Shown here one piece after another: positions 1 through 7,377 of a DNA stretch of 19,159 nucleotides; position 1 is the stretch's first letter; every line of letters begins with the position of its first letter. Where the stretch lies: NCBI GenBank assembly GCA_025924435.1, contig JAICIL010000047.1, positions 1 to 19,159 on the forward strand, given 5' to 3'. Position numbers and translations under genes: made by a program. The notes under the pieces are model-generated. The model was not told the DNA's origin, searched no databases, and worked only from the letters and a program-made list of their open reading frames with translations. The DNA comes from Chloroflexia bacterium. Lineage in GTDB: Bacteria > Chloroflexota > Chloroflexia > Thermomicrobiales > JALYUS01.

Positions 1-1
1 C

Positions 2-691
2 GATGTCGAGCGGTCGGTGAAGCAGTTGGGCGAGTGGATGCACCGATTCACGGCGGCGGTGATCGGCCCCGGCCTCGGGCGGGAGGAGGAGACGGAACAT
101 TTCCTCGCCCGCCTGCTCGGCATCGGCGAGGCGCGCAGCCGCCCGCAACTCGGCTTCGGCGGCGCATCGCCGTCGGCATCGCGCGGGCCGGCCCTGCCGG
201 AGTCGCTGCCGCTGCTGATTGACGCGGACGGCCTGAACTGGTTGTCCGGTGTCGAGCGATGGTGGGAGCAGATCCGCAACCCGACGATCGTCACGCCGCA
301 TCCGGGGGAGATGGCGCGGCTGACGAAGCGGGAGCCGGACGAGATCAAGCGCGAGCCGTGGCGGATCGCGACCGAATTCGCCGACGAGTGGCGGAAGGTC
401 GTCGTGCTCAAGGGCGGCCCGACCGTCGTCGCGGCGCCGGGCGGCGCGCTCTGGGTCGCGCCGGGCGGTAATCCCGCCCTCGCGACGGCGGGCACGGGCG
501 ACGTGCTCGCGGGCGCGATCGGCGGGTTCCTCGCGCAGGGTCTCAGCCCGCTCGACGCCGCGATTTGCGGCGTCCATGTCGGCTCCCGCGCGGCGGAGCG
601 CGCGGCGGACATGGTTGGTGTCCATGGCATGGTCGCCCCCGATCTCCTGCCCCGGATCGCGGACGCATTGCGCGACATCCTGGGAGTCTGA
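2..691 (+). CDS. nnrD: ADP-dependent NAD(P)H-hydrate dehydratase, 3' part
   Basis: The reading frame is open to the left edge, so the start lies outside the window; the first in-frame GTG at 17 is unlikely to be the true start. The protein belongs to the YjeF C-terminal (ribokinase-like) family, which dehydrates the damaged hydrate of NADH or NADPH back to the cofactor using ADP. Visible signatures are VIGPGLGR, LLIDADGLNWL, TPHPGEMARL, VVLKGGPTVV and the terminal ATAGTGDVLAGAIGGF, whose Asp (codon 500-502) is the expected catalytic base. A Gly/Ser/Pro-rich insertion of roughly 25 residues lies between the first motif and LLIDADG (about 130-205). In many bacteria an NnrE epimerase domain is fused upstream, which would lie outside this window. 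The gene ends 3 bases before the alr start, so the two are probably co-transcribed. Confidence 0.92.
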   Translation, partial: DVERSVKQLGEWMHRFTAAVIGPGLGREEETEHFLARLLGIGEARSRPQLGFGGASPSASRGPALPESLPLLIDADGLNWLSGVERWWEQIRNPTIVTPHPGEMARLTKREPDEIKREPWRIATEFADEWRKVVVLKGGPTVVAAPGGALWVAPGGNPALATAGTGDVLAGAIGGFLAQGLSPLDAAICGVHVGSRAAERAADMVGVHGMVAPDLLPRIADALRDILGV

Positions 692-694
692 GGG

Positions 695-1846
695 GTGACG
701 CATGGGACGCCCGCGAGTGCCGATCACCGGCGCTCGTTCGCGACGGTTGACCTCGGCGCGATTGCCAATAATGTGCGGGTCATCCGCCGCATGCTGCCGC
801 CCGGTTGCGCGTTCGGCGCCGTCGTCAAGGCCGATGGGTACGGCCATGGCGCAATCCCCGTCGCGCGGGCGGCCATCGCCGGGGGTGCGTCGTGGCTGAT
901 GGTCGCGACGGTTCCCGAGGGCATCGAACTGCGCAATGCGGGCCTGGCGGATGTACCGATCCTCATCCTCGGCCCAATCGCCGCCGAAGAGACCGAGGAC
1001 CTCGTGCGCGCCGGGCTCACGCCGACCATTGACGCGGGTTCGCCGGTCGCGGCGATCGCGGCAGCCGCCCGTCGGCATGGTCGCGCGCCGTACGGGGTGC
1101 ATGTCAAGGTTGATACCGGCATGGGCCGCTTCGGCGTCGCGGCGTCGCGGGCGGTTCCGTTTCTGCAATCCCTGCATGGCGGCCCGGATATCGCCGTCGC
1201 CGGGATTGCGACGCATTTCGCGACGGCGGATGTGATTGCCGATCCGTTTCTGCACGAGCAGGAGGCGCGATTCGCGGCCATCCTCGCCGCGTTGGAGCGC
1301 GCGGGCATCCGCCCGCCGGTCGCCCATGCCGCGAACTCCGGCGCGGCGCTCCAGGGTGTCGGCTGCCGGGATCTGGTCCGCGTCGGCATCGCGCTCTACG
1401 GCATCCCGCCCGCGCCGGATTTCCCGATGCCCGGCGATCTCGTGGCGGCGCTCGCGGTGCGGAGCCGCGTCGCGCGCGTCTTCGATCTTGCGCCGGGCGA
1501 CAGCGTCGGCTACGGCCGGACATTTACCGCCGCGACGCCGACGCGCGCGGCGCTGGTCCCCGTCGGGTACGCGGATGGCCTGCCCCGCTCGGCGTCCAAC
1601 CGGGGGCATCTGCTGATCGGCGGGCGTCGCTGCCCGCTGATCGGCAATGTCTCGATGGATCAGTGCGTCGTCGCGTTGCCGGGCGGGCGCGATGTCGCCG
1701 TGGACGATCCGGTCGTGATTGTCGGGAAACAAGGGGACGCGGAGCGGACAGTCTCGGCCCTCGCGCGCGACGCGGGCACGATCGCCTACGAAGTGGCGGT
1801 CCGCTTCGGCGCGCGGCTGCGCCGGGAGTACATTGCGGAAAATTAG
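695..1846 (+). CDS. alr: Alanine racemase
   Basis: A 383-residue fold type III PLP enzyme that interconverts L- and D-alanine for peptidoglycan synthesis. The PLP-binding motif VVKADGYGHGA places the Schiff-base lysine at K45. The second catalytic base is Y273 in SVGYGRTFTA. The KVDTGMGRFG stretch (138-147) carries the conserved Arg, and GNVSMDQ marks the C-terminal beta domain. The length is normal for the family. The GTG at 695 is chosen because GGGAG at 682-686 lies 8 bases upstream and because residue 20 onward (LGAIANNVRVI) matches the usual Alr N-terminus. It follows the NAD(P)HX dehydratase after 3 bases, a common bacterial pairing. A CGGTA/TACCG hairpin follows the stop but has no T run. 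Confidence 0.96.
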   Translation: MTHGTPASADHRRSFATVDLGAIANNVRVIRRMLPPGCAFGAVVKADGYGHGAIPVARAAIAGGASWLMVATVPEGIELRNAGLADVPILILGPIAAEETEDLVRAGLTPTIDAGSPVAAIAAAARRHGRAPYGVHVKVDTGMGRFGVAASRAVPFLQSLHGGPDIAVAGIATHFATADVIADPFLHEQEARFAAILAALERAGIRPPVAHAANSGAALQGVGCRDLVRVGIALYGIPPAPDFPMPGDLVAALAVRSRVARVFDLAPGDSVGYGRTFTAATPTRAALVPVGYADGLPRSASNRGHLLIGGRRCPLIGNVSMDQCVVALPGGRDVAVDDPVVIVGKQGDAERTVSALARDAGTIAYEVAVRFGARLRREYIAEN

Positions 1847-1888
1847 TGTCGGTATCGCGGCATCTACCGGATCGCGCGGTGCGTGATG

Positions 1889-1894
1889 TATACT
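1889..1894 (+). promoter_or_regulatory. Possible -10 element before the signalling operon
   Basis: TATACT lies in the 95-base gap between alr and the first response regulator, about 50 bases before the start codon. No convincing TTGACA-like -35 box sits 16-18 bases upstream, so this is a weak call; an alternative sigma factor or read-through from alr is equally possible. Confidence 0.3.
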
Positions 1895-1941
1895 GTGGAC
1901 GAACGTACGGCAATACGACGCATGGGGATGAGGAAGAGCGG

Positions 1942-2346
1942 ATGACGACCGTGCTGATCGTCGAGGATAACGAGCGCAACATGCGCCTGATGCGCCTGCT
2001 TTTGCGCCCGCTCGGGTATCAATTGCTCGAAGCCGTTGACGGCAGGGAAGCCCTCGCGACCCTCGAAAGCACGACGCCGGACATCATCCTCGTTGATATT
2101 CAACTCCCCGATGTGGACGGCCTGGAGATCACACGCCGCCTGCGGAAAGAACCGCGTTTCGCCACCACGCCGATTGTCGCCCTCACCGCGTATGCGATGC
2201 CGGGCGATCGCGAGATGTTCCTGCGCGCCGGATGCACCGGGTACGTCGCCAAACCGATTGACACGCGCGCCTTCCCGGAGATTATCGCGTCGTACTTGCA
2301 CGACGGCGCGACTCCCCCGGTGCCCGAAGGGACGCCGACCGAATGA
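1942..2346 (+). CDS. Single-domain response regulator, DivK-like
   Basis: A 134-residue stand-alone receiver domain without an output domain. It begins MTTVLIVEDNERNMRLMR, typical of DivK/CheY-type regulators. D8 and D9 belong to the acidic pocket, D52 (LVDIQLPDVDG) is the phospho-acceptor, T82 is in ALTAYAM and K104 in YVAKPID. The ATG at 1942 follows GAGG at 1930-1933 with 8 bases of spacing; the frame is open further upstream into alr but lacks homology there. The stop overlaps the next start (ATGA, 2343-2346), so translation of the SpoIIE-type phosphatase is coupled to it. Inference: its phosphorylation state may control the adjacent phosphatase. No histidine kinase is visible in the window. 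Confidence 0.93.
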   Translation: MTTVLIVEDNERNMRLMRLLLRPLGYQLLEAVDGREALATLESTTPDIILVDIQLPDVDGLEITRRLRKEPRFATTPIVALTAYAMPGDREMFLRAGCTGYVAKPIDTRAFPEIIASYLHDGATPPVPEGTPTE

Positions 2347-3887
2347 TCCGCGTTAACGAGCGTGCGGTGGCGGAAACAGACGCCGGTATCGCCCGCGTCG
2401 AGGCGTGGATTGACGCGCACCCCGATCTCTGGCGGCAGTGGGGCGAGATGTGGCGCGGCGCGACCGGCGACGCGCTCCGCGTGGAGGGCGTTTCGTCGGT
2501 CGGCTTCACGATCGCGGCGCCGATTGGCGGGGGCGGGCAGACCTTCGCGCTGCTCGGCAGCGCGTCCGGGGGCGACGGATGCGAGCCGCTGCTGCGGGCG
2601 ATCGCGAACCTCATCGGCGACGCGCTGGCGATGGAAACCGAACTGGACACGATGACCGATGAGTTGGTGGATTCGTACGACCAACTCACCTTCCTCTATG
2701 AAATTGCCCGGATGCTCTCGACGACCGCGACGCTCGCGGAGGCGCTCACCGCCCTGCTCGCGCAGGCGCGGCACATCGTCGGCGCGGATGGCGGCGCGCT
2801 GGTCATCGAACAGGCCGAGAAGCCGATGGTCGTCTTCACGGATGGCCTCGTGCCCGGTGAGGATTTCCTCATCGCCGCGCATCGCGTCGCCACGGGGGCG
2901 GACCGGCCGCTCGTTGCGAACGACGCGGCGGCGGTCGCGGCGACGGTCGGCCGGCGGGCGGACGCGGCCACGAGCATCGTCGTCGCGCCGATTGTCACGC
3001 CGCAGGGTGTGGCGAGTGCGGCCTGCTTCGGCGCGACGAAGCCGGGCGGATTCACCGCCGGGAACCGGAAACTGATGCAGGCCGTGGCCGAACAGACCAT
3101 CGCTATCGCCGGGCAGTTCGCGCTCCAGGAGGAGCAAATCCGGCGGAGCCGCCTCGCACGCGATCTCGAACTCGCCGCGCAAATCCAGACCGCGCTGCTG
3201 CCCGGCTCGTTCCCCGCCCGCCCGCGCGTCTCGGTCGTCGCGACGATGGTCCCCGCGAGCGAGGTCGGCGGGGATTTCTACAACCATCCCGACGACCGCG
3301 CCGCGCAGAGTGACGTGCTGGCGTTTGCCATCGGCGATGTCGCGGGGAAGGGCGTCGCCGCCGCGCTGATCACCACGGTCTGCCTCAGCGCGATGCGCGC
3401 GGAGATCCGGCACGTCGCATCGCCCGCGCAGGCGCTCCAATCGGTGCAGGGCTTCATCCAGGATGAGTTGTCGCGCATTGACTCGTTCGTCACGTGCATC
3501 CTCGCCACGTACGACCCGTCGTCGCGGCGGCTCGAGTACGCGAACGCCGGGCACACCGCGATCCTCCGCTGGCGGGCGCGGGAGAAGGGGATCGAGGCAC
3601 TGGGGGCGACGGGCCTGCCGCTCGGTGTGGACATCGGCGTCGCCGTCGAGAACGCGACCGCGACGCTCGATCCCGGCGATGTCCTGCTCTTCTACACCGA
3701 CGGCGTGACCGAAGCGGCCGCGCCGGACGGTGAACTTTTCGGCGACGCACGGCTGCGCGCCCTGCTGGCGGAATGCGCCGATCGGGAGCCGACCGAGATT
3801 CGCGACACGATTCTGGCGCAGGTGCGCGCCTTCGCGCCGGTGCAGCGCGACGACATTACGCTCCTCATCGTGAAAGCGGAGGCGTGA
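2343..3887 (+). CDS. GAF domain PPM-type serine phosphatase (RsbU/SpoIIE family)
   Basis: A 514-residue protein. Residues 1-100 are not recognised. Residues about 115-265 look like a GAF sensory domain (TFLYEIARMLSTTATLAEAL onward), a short helical linker follows, and about 270-514 form a SpoIIE/RsbU phosphatase. Phosphatase motifs are ARDLELAAQIQTALLP, SEVGGDFYN (metal Asp 311), IGDVAGKGVAAAL, YANAGHTAILR, LLFYTDGVTEA and DDITLLIVK. Enzymes of this family dephosphorylate STAS anti-anti-sigma proteins, and the likely substrate is encoded two genes downstream. The start overlaps the response-regulator stop by 4 bases. In many homologues a receiver domain is fused to the GAF-SpoIIE unit; here it is a separate upstream gene. 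No transmembrane segments are evident, so it should be cytoplasmic. Confidence 0.93.
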   Translation: MIRVNERAVAETDAGIARVEAWIDAHPDLWRQWGEMWRGATGDALRVEGVSSVGFTIAAPIGGGGQTFALLGSASGGDGCEPLLRAIANLIGDALAMETELDTMTDELVDSYDQLTFLYEIARMLSTTATLAEALTALLAQARHIVGADGGALVIEQAEKPMVVFTDGLVPGEDFLIAAHRVATGADRPLVANDAAAVAATVGRRADAATSIVVAPIVTPQGVASAACFGATKPGGFTAGNRKLMQAVAEQTIAIAGQFALQEEQIRRSRLARDLELAAQIQTALLPGSFPARPRVSVVATMVPASEVGGDFYNHPDDRAAQSDVLAFAIGDVAGKGVAAALITTVCLSAMRAEIRHVASPAQALQSVQGFIQDELSRIDSFVTCILATYDPSSRRLEYANAGHTAILRWRAREKGIEALGATGLPLGVDIGVAVENATATLDPGDVLLFYTDGVTEAAAPDGELFGDARLRALLAECADREPTEIRDTILAQVRAFAPVQRDDITLLIVKAEA

Positions 3888-3891
3888 TCGC

Positions 3892-4329
3892 ATGCCCACG
3901 CACGAGCGCGATCTCATCTTCCGGTTCCCCGCGTCGTTGCAGTATCTGACGGCGCTGCGCGATGCGGTGCACGCCTTCTGCGTTGATTGCCTCGAATCCG
4001 AGGCGTACGAGGAGCAGGTATACCAACTGCAACTGGCCGTCTCCGAGCTGGCGACGAACATCATCAAGCATGCCTACCGCGACCGTCCGCCGGGGGCCGT
4101 CGAACTGCGCGCCCGGGGCGTTGGCCGCGCGGTGACGCTGGACTTTTTCGACACCGGCGCGGCATACCGGATGAAACCGCCGACGCTGCCCGACCTGGAG
4201 CGGCTCGCGGAGGGCGGCTATGGGTCGTTCATCATTCACCAATCCGTTGATCGCGTGGCGTATGATCGCGCCGGCGAGCGCAACCATTGGCGGCTGGAAA
4301 AGCAATTCACGGAAAAGCGAGGCGAGTAG
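3892..4329 (+). CDS. RsbW-like anti-sigma factor / serine-protein kinase
   Basis: A 145-residue single-domain GHKL (HATPase_c) protein. The N box QLAVSELATNIIKHAY has E52 and the Mg-binding N56. The G1 motif is LDFFDTG (83-89) and the G2 region is EGGYGSFIIHQSVD (107-120). The family binds a sigma factor and phosphorylates its STAS antagonist. The start lies 4 bases after the phosphatase stop, and its own stop is immediately followed by the ATG of the STAS gene, the usual arrangement of a partner-switching module. No sigma factor gene is present in the window, so its target is unknown; a non-sigma target is possible. Confidence 0.92.
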   Translation: MPTHERDLIFRFPASLQYLTALRDAVHAFCVDCLESEAYEEQVYQLQLAVSELATNIIKHAYRDRPPGAVELRARGVGRAVTLDFFDTGAAYRMKPPTLPDLERLAEGGYGSFIIHQSVDRVAYDRAGERNHWRLEKQFTEKRGE

Positions 4330-4665
4330 ATGGATGTCACCGTGACGGTCGAAGAGGGGATCGCCATCATCGCGATGGAGGGGCATCTCGACGCGCTCTC
4401 CGCGCCCCACGCGAAAGAAGCGTTCCGCGAGTACGGCACGGGCGAGTACCACGCGGTGGTTGATCTGGCGAACGTCTCGTTCATTGACTCCTCCGGCCTT
4501 GCCTCGCTCATCTCGGGGCTGAAGACCTTCCGCTCGCAGGGGAAGCAGTTCCGCCTCGCGGCGGTGCAGCCGAATGTGCGCCAGGTGCTGACGCTGACGA
4601 TGCTCGACCGGGCGTTCGATATCGCGCCGGACGTGCGGGCCGCGGTGAATTCAATCGGCGCGTAG
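4330..4665 (+). CDS. STAS domain anti-anti-sigma factor (RsbV/SpoIIAA-like)
   Basis: A 111-residue STAS domain protein. The phosphorylation motif is NVSFIDSSGLASL, with S54 corresponding to the serine phosphorylated in SpoIIAA/RsbV. The early strands VTVEEGIAIIAMEGHLDALS also match the family. In its unphosphorylated form it should bind the RsbW-like protein and release that protein's target; the SpoIIE-type phosphatase upstream should reactivate it. The ATG follows the preceding TAG with no gap, so translation is probably coupled. Confidence 0.94.
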   Translation: MDVTVTVEEGIAIIAMEGHLDALSAPHAKEAFREYGTGEYHAVVDLANVSFIDSSGLASLISGLKTFRSQGKQFRLAAVQPNVRQVLTLTMLDRAFDIAPDVRAAVNSIGA

Positions 4666-4678
4666 CGCATAGGTGATT

Positions 4679-4684
4679 GAGGTG
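4679..4684 (+). promoter_or_regulatory. Ribosome binding site deciding the start of the second response regulator
   Basis: GAGGTG lies 4 bases before the GTG at 4689. The alternative TTG at 4677 overlaps this site and has no properly spaced Shine-Dalgarno, so the GTG is preferred. Confidence 0.55.
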
Positions 4685-4688
4685 CCGC

Positions 4689-5063
4689 GTGGCGAACGTC
4701 CTCGTTGTTGACGATAACCCGGTCAATCTGCGGGTTTGCCGGCTCATCCTCGAGCGGTACGGCCACGCCGTCGAGACGGAGACAAGCCCGGTCGCCGTCC
4801 TCGCGCGCATGGCGACGCATGTGCCCGACGTCCTCATCACCGACCTGATGATGCCGATTCTCGACGGTATCGAACTGACGCGGCAGATCCGCGCGCTGCC
4901 GACGGGGCGCGACCTGCCGATCATCGTCCTGACCGCGCGGGGCGAGGAGTCGGATCAGGATCGCGCGATGGAGGCGGGGGCGACGGATTTCCTCACCAAG
5001 CCCGTCAGTTCCGGCGTGCTGACCGCCGCGGTGAACGACGCCCTGACGACACCCTCGCAATAG
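4689..5063 (+). CDS. Single-domain response regulator (CheY-like)
   Basis: A 124-residue receiver domain with no output domain. NVLVVDDNPVNLRVCRLIL gives the acidic pair D8 and D9; D52 (LITDLMMPILDG) is the phospho-acceptor; T82 is in VLTARGE and K104 in FLTKPVS. Starting at GTG 4689 places the first beta strand directly after the start, as in family members; a TTG start would add four residues. It is the last gene of the signalling operon, 23 bases after the STAS gene, and converges on ruvA with only 8 bases between stops. It is distinct in sequence from the first regulator of the operon. Confidence 0.92.
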   Translation: MANVLVVDDNPVNLRVCRLILERYGHAVETETSPVAVLARMATHVPDVLITDLMMPILDGIELTRQIRALPTGRDLPIIVLTARGEESDQDRAMEAGATDFLTKPVSSGVLTAAVNDALTTPSQ

Positions 5064-5071
5064 GTTGCCTG

Positions 5072-5677
5072 TTACCGCTTCTGGCCCATCTGGCGCAGCG
5101 CGGTGAGCACGCGCTCCTCGACCGTCATCCCCTCGGCGATCTCCGCGTCGCGCAACGCGGTGTAGGCTTCGGTGGCCGAGTAGCCGAGCGCCTGGAGCGC
5201 GGCGATCACCTCGGCGCTGTCGTCGCGCTGTTGCGAGGACGGGCCGCCGCTCACCGGGAGCGCGCCGCCGACGAGCGCGTCCAACTTGCCGCGCAATTCG
5301 AGGACGAGCCGACCGGCGGTCTTTTTGCCGATGCCGGGGACGCGCGCGAGGGCGTCAATATCGCCCGCCGCGATCGTTTGCAGCACGATATCGGGTTCGC
5401 CCGAACCGCAGATGTTGAGCGCGACCTTCGGCCCGACGCCGGTGACGCCGAGCAGCAGGCGAAAGAGGCCAAGTTCGGTCTCCGTCGTGAAGCCGTACAG
5501 CGCGATCTGGTCTTCGCGCAGATAGAGATGCGTCACGAGCCGAACCGGCGTGCCGTCGCGCGGGAGCGCGCCGAGCGTCGTGTGCGAGACGGCGATTTGC
5601 AGGGTGATCGGGCCGACTTCGAGGAAGATACCATCGGGGAGCACGCCGACGACCACGCCACGGACACCGGCGAGCAT
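5072..5677 (-). CDS. ruvA: Holliday junction branch migration protein RuvA
   Basis: A 201-residue protein with the three RuvA domains: an N-terminal OB fold (MLAGVRGVVVGV to about 62), a double helix-hairpin-helix domain (LLLGVTGVGPKVALNI and LARVPGIGKKTAGRLVLEL), and a C-terminal three-helix RuvB-binding domain (EVIAALQALGYSATEAYTAL) after a flexible linker. It binds four-way junctions and loads the RuvB motor. AGGAGG at 5683-5688 lies 5 bases before the ATG. The dcd stop codon overlaps this ribosome site, so the two genes are co-transcribed. ruvB and ruvC are not adjacent. Confidence 0.96.
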   Translation of the reverse strand: MLAGVRGVVVGVLPDGIFLEVGPITLQIAVSHTTLGALPRDGTPVRLVTHLYLREDQIALYGFTTETELGLFRLLLGVTGVGPKVALNICGSGEPDIVLQTIAAGDIDALARVPGIGKKTAGRLVLELRGKLDALVGGALPVSGGPSSQQRDDSAEVIAALQALGYSATEAYTALRDAEIAEGMTVEERVLTALRQMGQKR

Positions 5678-5686
5678 GGATGCCTC

Positions 5687-6274
5687 CTACTCGCCCTGCG
5701 TCGGCGTGACGTGGCGCATATCGGGGTCGTTGTACAGGCGCGGCAGCATGTCGTACGGCGACCATTCGTTGCTCTGGCCGTACTTCCCCGCATACTGCGC
5801 GTCCGTCTCGCCGACTTCGAAAAAGAGGATTTGCGCCACACGGAGGCCGACGGGCAATTCAATCGTCGCGTGCGAGTGGTTCGTGATCTCCATCGTCCAG
5901 CGCGCGATGTAGCCGACATCGCCGACGCCCGCGCACTTGCAGACGCTCATGCACGAGCGCCCGATGCTCGAACGCGCCCGCATCGAGGTCGTATAGCCGT
6001 TCCGGCCGCCGACCACTTCGAGCGTATGGGCGAGGATCGTGTCGCCGGGGCGGACGGCGATGATGCCATCGGCGCGAATCGGCTCGCCCCAGAACTTCTT
6101 CGTCTGCTCCTCGGAGAGGAAACTGACCGTTTGCATGTTCCGGTTCGGCTCGAAATACCACTCGCCGAGCCGCACGTCGTACGAGTTTGTGCCCAGTTGG
6201 CGCGGCTCGAACGGCTCGATCACGATGTCGCCGGTTTCCATCGCCTGCCGAATGCGACGGTCTGAGAGCAGCAC
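5687..6274 (-). CDS. dcd: dCTP deaminase
   Basis: A 195-residue member of the dCTP deaminase/dUTPase superfamily, which deaminates dCTP to dUTP to feed dTMP synthesis. Signatures are MRARSSIGR (R101, S102, S103, R106), the catalytic glutamate E129 in WTMEITNHS, and LPVGLRVAQILFFEV with Q148. N-terminal GTNSYDVRLG and VRPGDTILAHTLE also match the family. Whether it releases dUTP or goes on to dUMP cannot be decided by eye. Start is GTG at 6274, with AGGAGG at 6280-6285 spaced by 5 bases. It lies 17 bases after the PP2C gene and directly before ruvA, forming one transcription unit. Confidence 0.94.
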   Translation of the reverse strand: MLLSDRRIRQAMETGDIVIEPFEPRQLGTNSYDVRLGEWYFEPNRNMQTVSFLSEEQTKKFWGEPIRADGIIAVRPGDTILAHTLEVVGGRNGYTTSMRARSSIGRSCMSVCKCAGVGDVGYIARWTMEITNHSHATIELPVGLRVAQILFFEVGETDAQYAGKYGQSNEWSPYDMLPRLYNDPDMRHVTPTQGE

Positions 6275-6291
6275 GTACCCCTCCTAGCCTC

Positions 6292-7263
6292 CTAACGGAA
6301 CAGGAAGACGAGGACGATCACCGCGATGATCGCGACAACGGCGACGATGATGCCGATGAGCGCCGCGACGGGCATCCCCCTCTTGCTCGGCACGGCGGGC
6401 AGCCGATCCGTCGCCGCTTCGGAGAGCGTCATCGGCGGCGCGACCGGCGCGGAGAGCGGGGCCATCTCGCGCGTCGCCTTGACGATGACGACCGAGACAT
6501 TGTCCGACGCGTTGCGATGATTGGCGAGGTCAACCAGTTCGTTCGCGGCCTGCTCCGGCGGGAGCGCCTGGACGACCTGCTTCATCTCGGCGTCCTCGAC
6601 GATGCCGTGCAGGCCGTCGGAGCAGAGCAGGACGACATCGTCCGCCATCAGGTCCACCTCGAAAATGTCCACGTCCACGCGCTGCCGCTGGCCCAGCGCG
6701 CGCGTGATGACGTTGCGCTGTCGGCTGTTCTTCGCCTGTTCCGCCGTCATCTGCCCGGCGCGAACCGCCTCGGCCACGAGGGAGTGATCCTTCGAGATTG
6801 GCGTCATCTGCGTCCGACCCCGCGCGAGATAAGCGCGGCTGTCCCCGACGTTCCCGATCACCAGCGTCGCGCCCCGGACAACCCCGGCGACGAGCGTCGT
6901 CCCCATCGCCCGATCGGTGTCCTCGCTCTGGCTGAGGCCGCGCTCGTAGACCGCCTCGTTCGCCAGGCGAACGGCACGCTTCAGGGCGGCCGGAATCTCC
7001 GTCGTGTCGCTGCCGTAGTAGGTATGGAAGAGCGTCTCGATGGCGAGCGCGCTGGCGACTTCGCCCTGCTCGTTCCCGCCGACGCCGTCGGCGACCGCGA
7101 AGAGGTAGCCGCTCTCCGCAAAGGGGATGGTCTGCGGCAAGTCCTGCCAGGTGCCGACCGCGTCCTGGTTATTCGCCCGGACCCGCCCGGTGTCGGTCCG
7201 CGCCCCCACCCAGAGATGGAACTCACCGTTCGGTGACGCCCCGGTCCCGACCGCTTCGCTCAC
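6292..7263 (-). CDS. PP2C-type serine/threonine phosphatase with C-terminal membrane anchor
   Basis: A 323-residue protein. The PPM/PP2C motifs appear in order: GARTDTGRVRANNQDA, FAVADGVGGNEQGEVAS, AMGTTLVAGVV, IGNVGDSRAYL, SKDHSLV, VITRALG, LLCSDGLHGIV and ASDNVSVVIV, including the metal-binding aspartates. After a Pro/Ala-rich linker, a hydrophobic helix of about 24 residues (VAALIGIIVAVVAIIAVIVL) ends the protein two residues from the C-terminus, predicting a tail-anchored cytoplasmic phosphatase. Family members usually reverse PASTA/Hanks-type kinases; none is visible here. The GTG at 7263 is preferred to the ATG at 7278 because GGAGGG (7269-7274) is spaced 5 bases from it, whereas the ATG has no Shine-Dalgarno. 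Confidence 0.92.
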   Translation of the reverse strand: MSEAVGTGASPNGEFHLWVGARTDTGRVRANNQDAVGTWQDLPQTIPFAESGYLFAVADGVGGNEQGEVASALAIETLFHTYYGSDTTEIPAALKRAVRLANEAVYERGLSQSEDTDRAMGTTLVAGVVRGATLVIGNVGDSRAYLARGRTQMTPISKDHSLVAEAVRAGQMTAEQAKNSRQRNVITRALGQRQRVDVDIFEVDLMADDVVLLCSDGLHGIVEDAEMKQVVQALPPEQAANELVDLANHRNASDNVSVVIVKATREMAPLSAPVAPPMTLSEAATDRLPAVPSKRGMPVAALIGIIVAVVAIIAVIVLVFLFR

Positions 7264-7268
7264 GCCTG

Positions 7269-7274
7269 CCCTCC
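7269..7274 (-). promoter_or_regulatory. Ribosome binding site deciding the PP2C start
   Basis: GGAGGG on the minus strand lies 5 bases before GTG 7263. It falls inside the coding frame if the upstream ATG at 7278 is used, so it argues for the shorter protein. Confidence 0.6.
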
Positions 7275-7280
7275 ACATTC

Positions 7281-7377
7281 AGCAATGAGCAATGAGCGAC
7301 GAGCAATGAGTGATTTGGGATGCGCGGCGCTCCTGCATGTATCCCCTCGTTGCTCATTGCTCATTGCTCATTGCTCG
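7281..7377. repeat. 30-base imperfect inverted repeat made of 7-base units
   Basis: The left arm 7281-7310 and the reverse complement of the right arm (within 7346-7377) agree at 27 of 30 positions, separated by a 35-base spacer. Each arm is an array of the heptamer GAGCAAT with a few variant units (GAGCGAC, GAGCAAC). The right arm runs into the aldehyde dehydrogenase gene and provides its last codons and TGA stop (7361-7363). A transcript could form a long hairpin just at the end of that gene, but no T run follows, so this is not a canonical intrinsic terminator. Confidence 0.85.

Noticed and set aside
1850..1869. CGGTA/TACCG hairpin after alr as a terminator
   Set aside because: The stem is only five pairs around a ten-base loop and no T run follows.
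2100..4067. 655-residue minus-strand open frame
   Set aside because: It is antisense to the response regulator, phosphatase and anti-sigma genes, rich in Arg/Ala, and shows no family motif. It is a by-product of high GC content.
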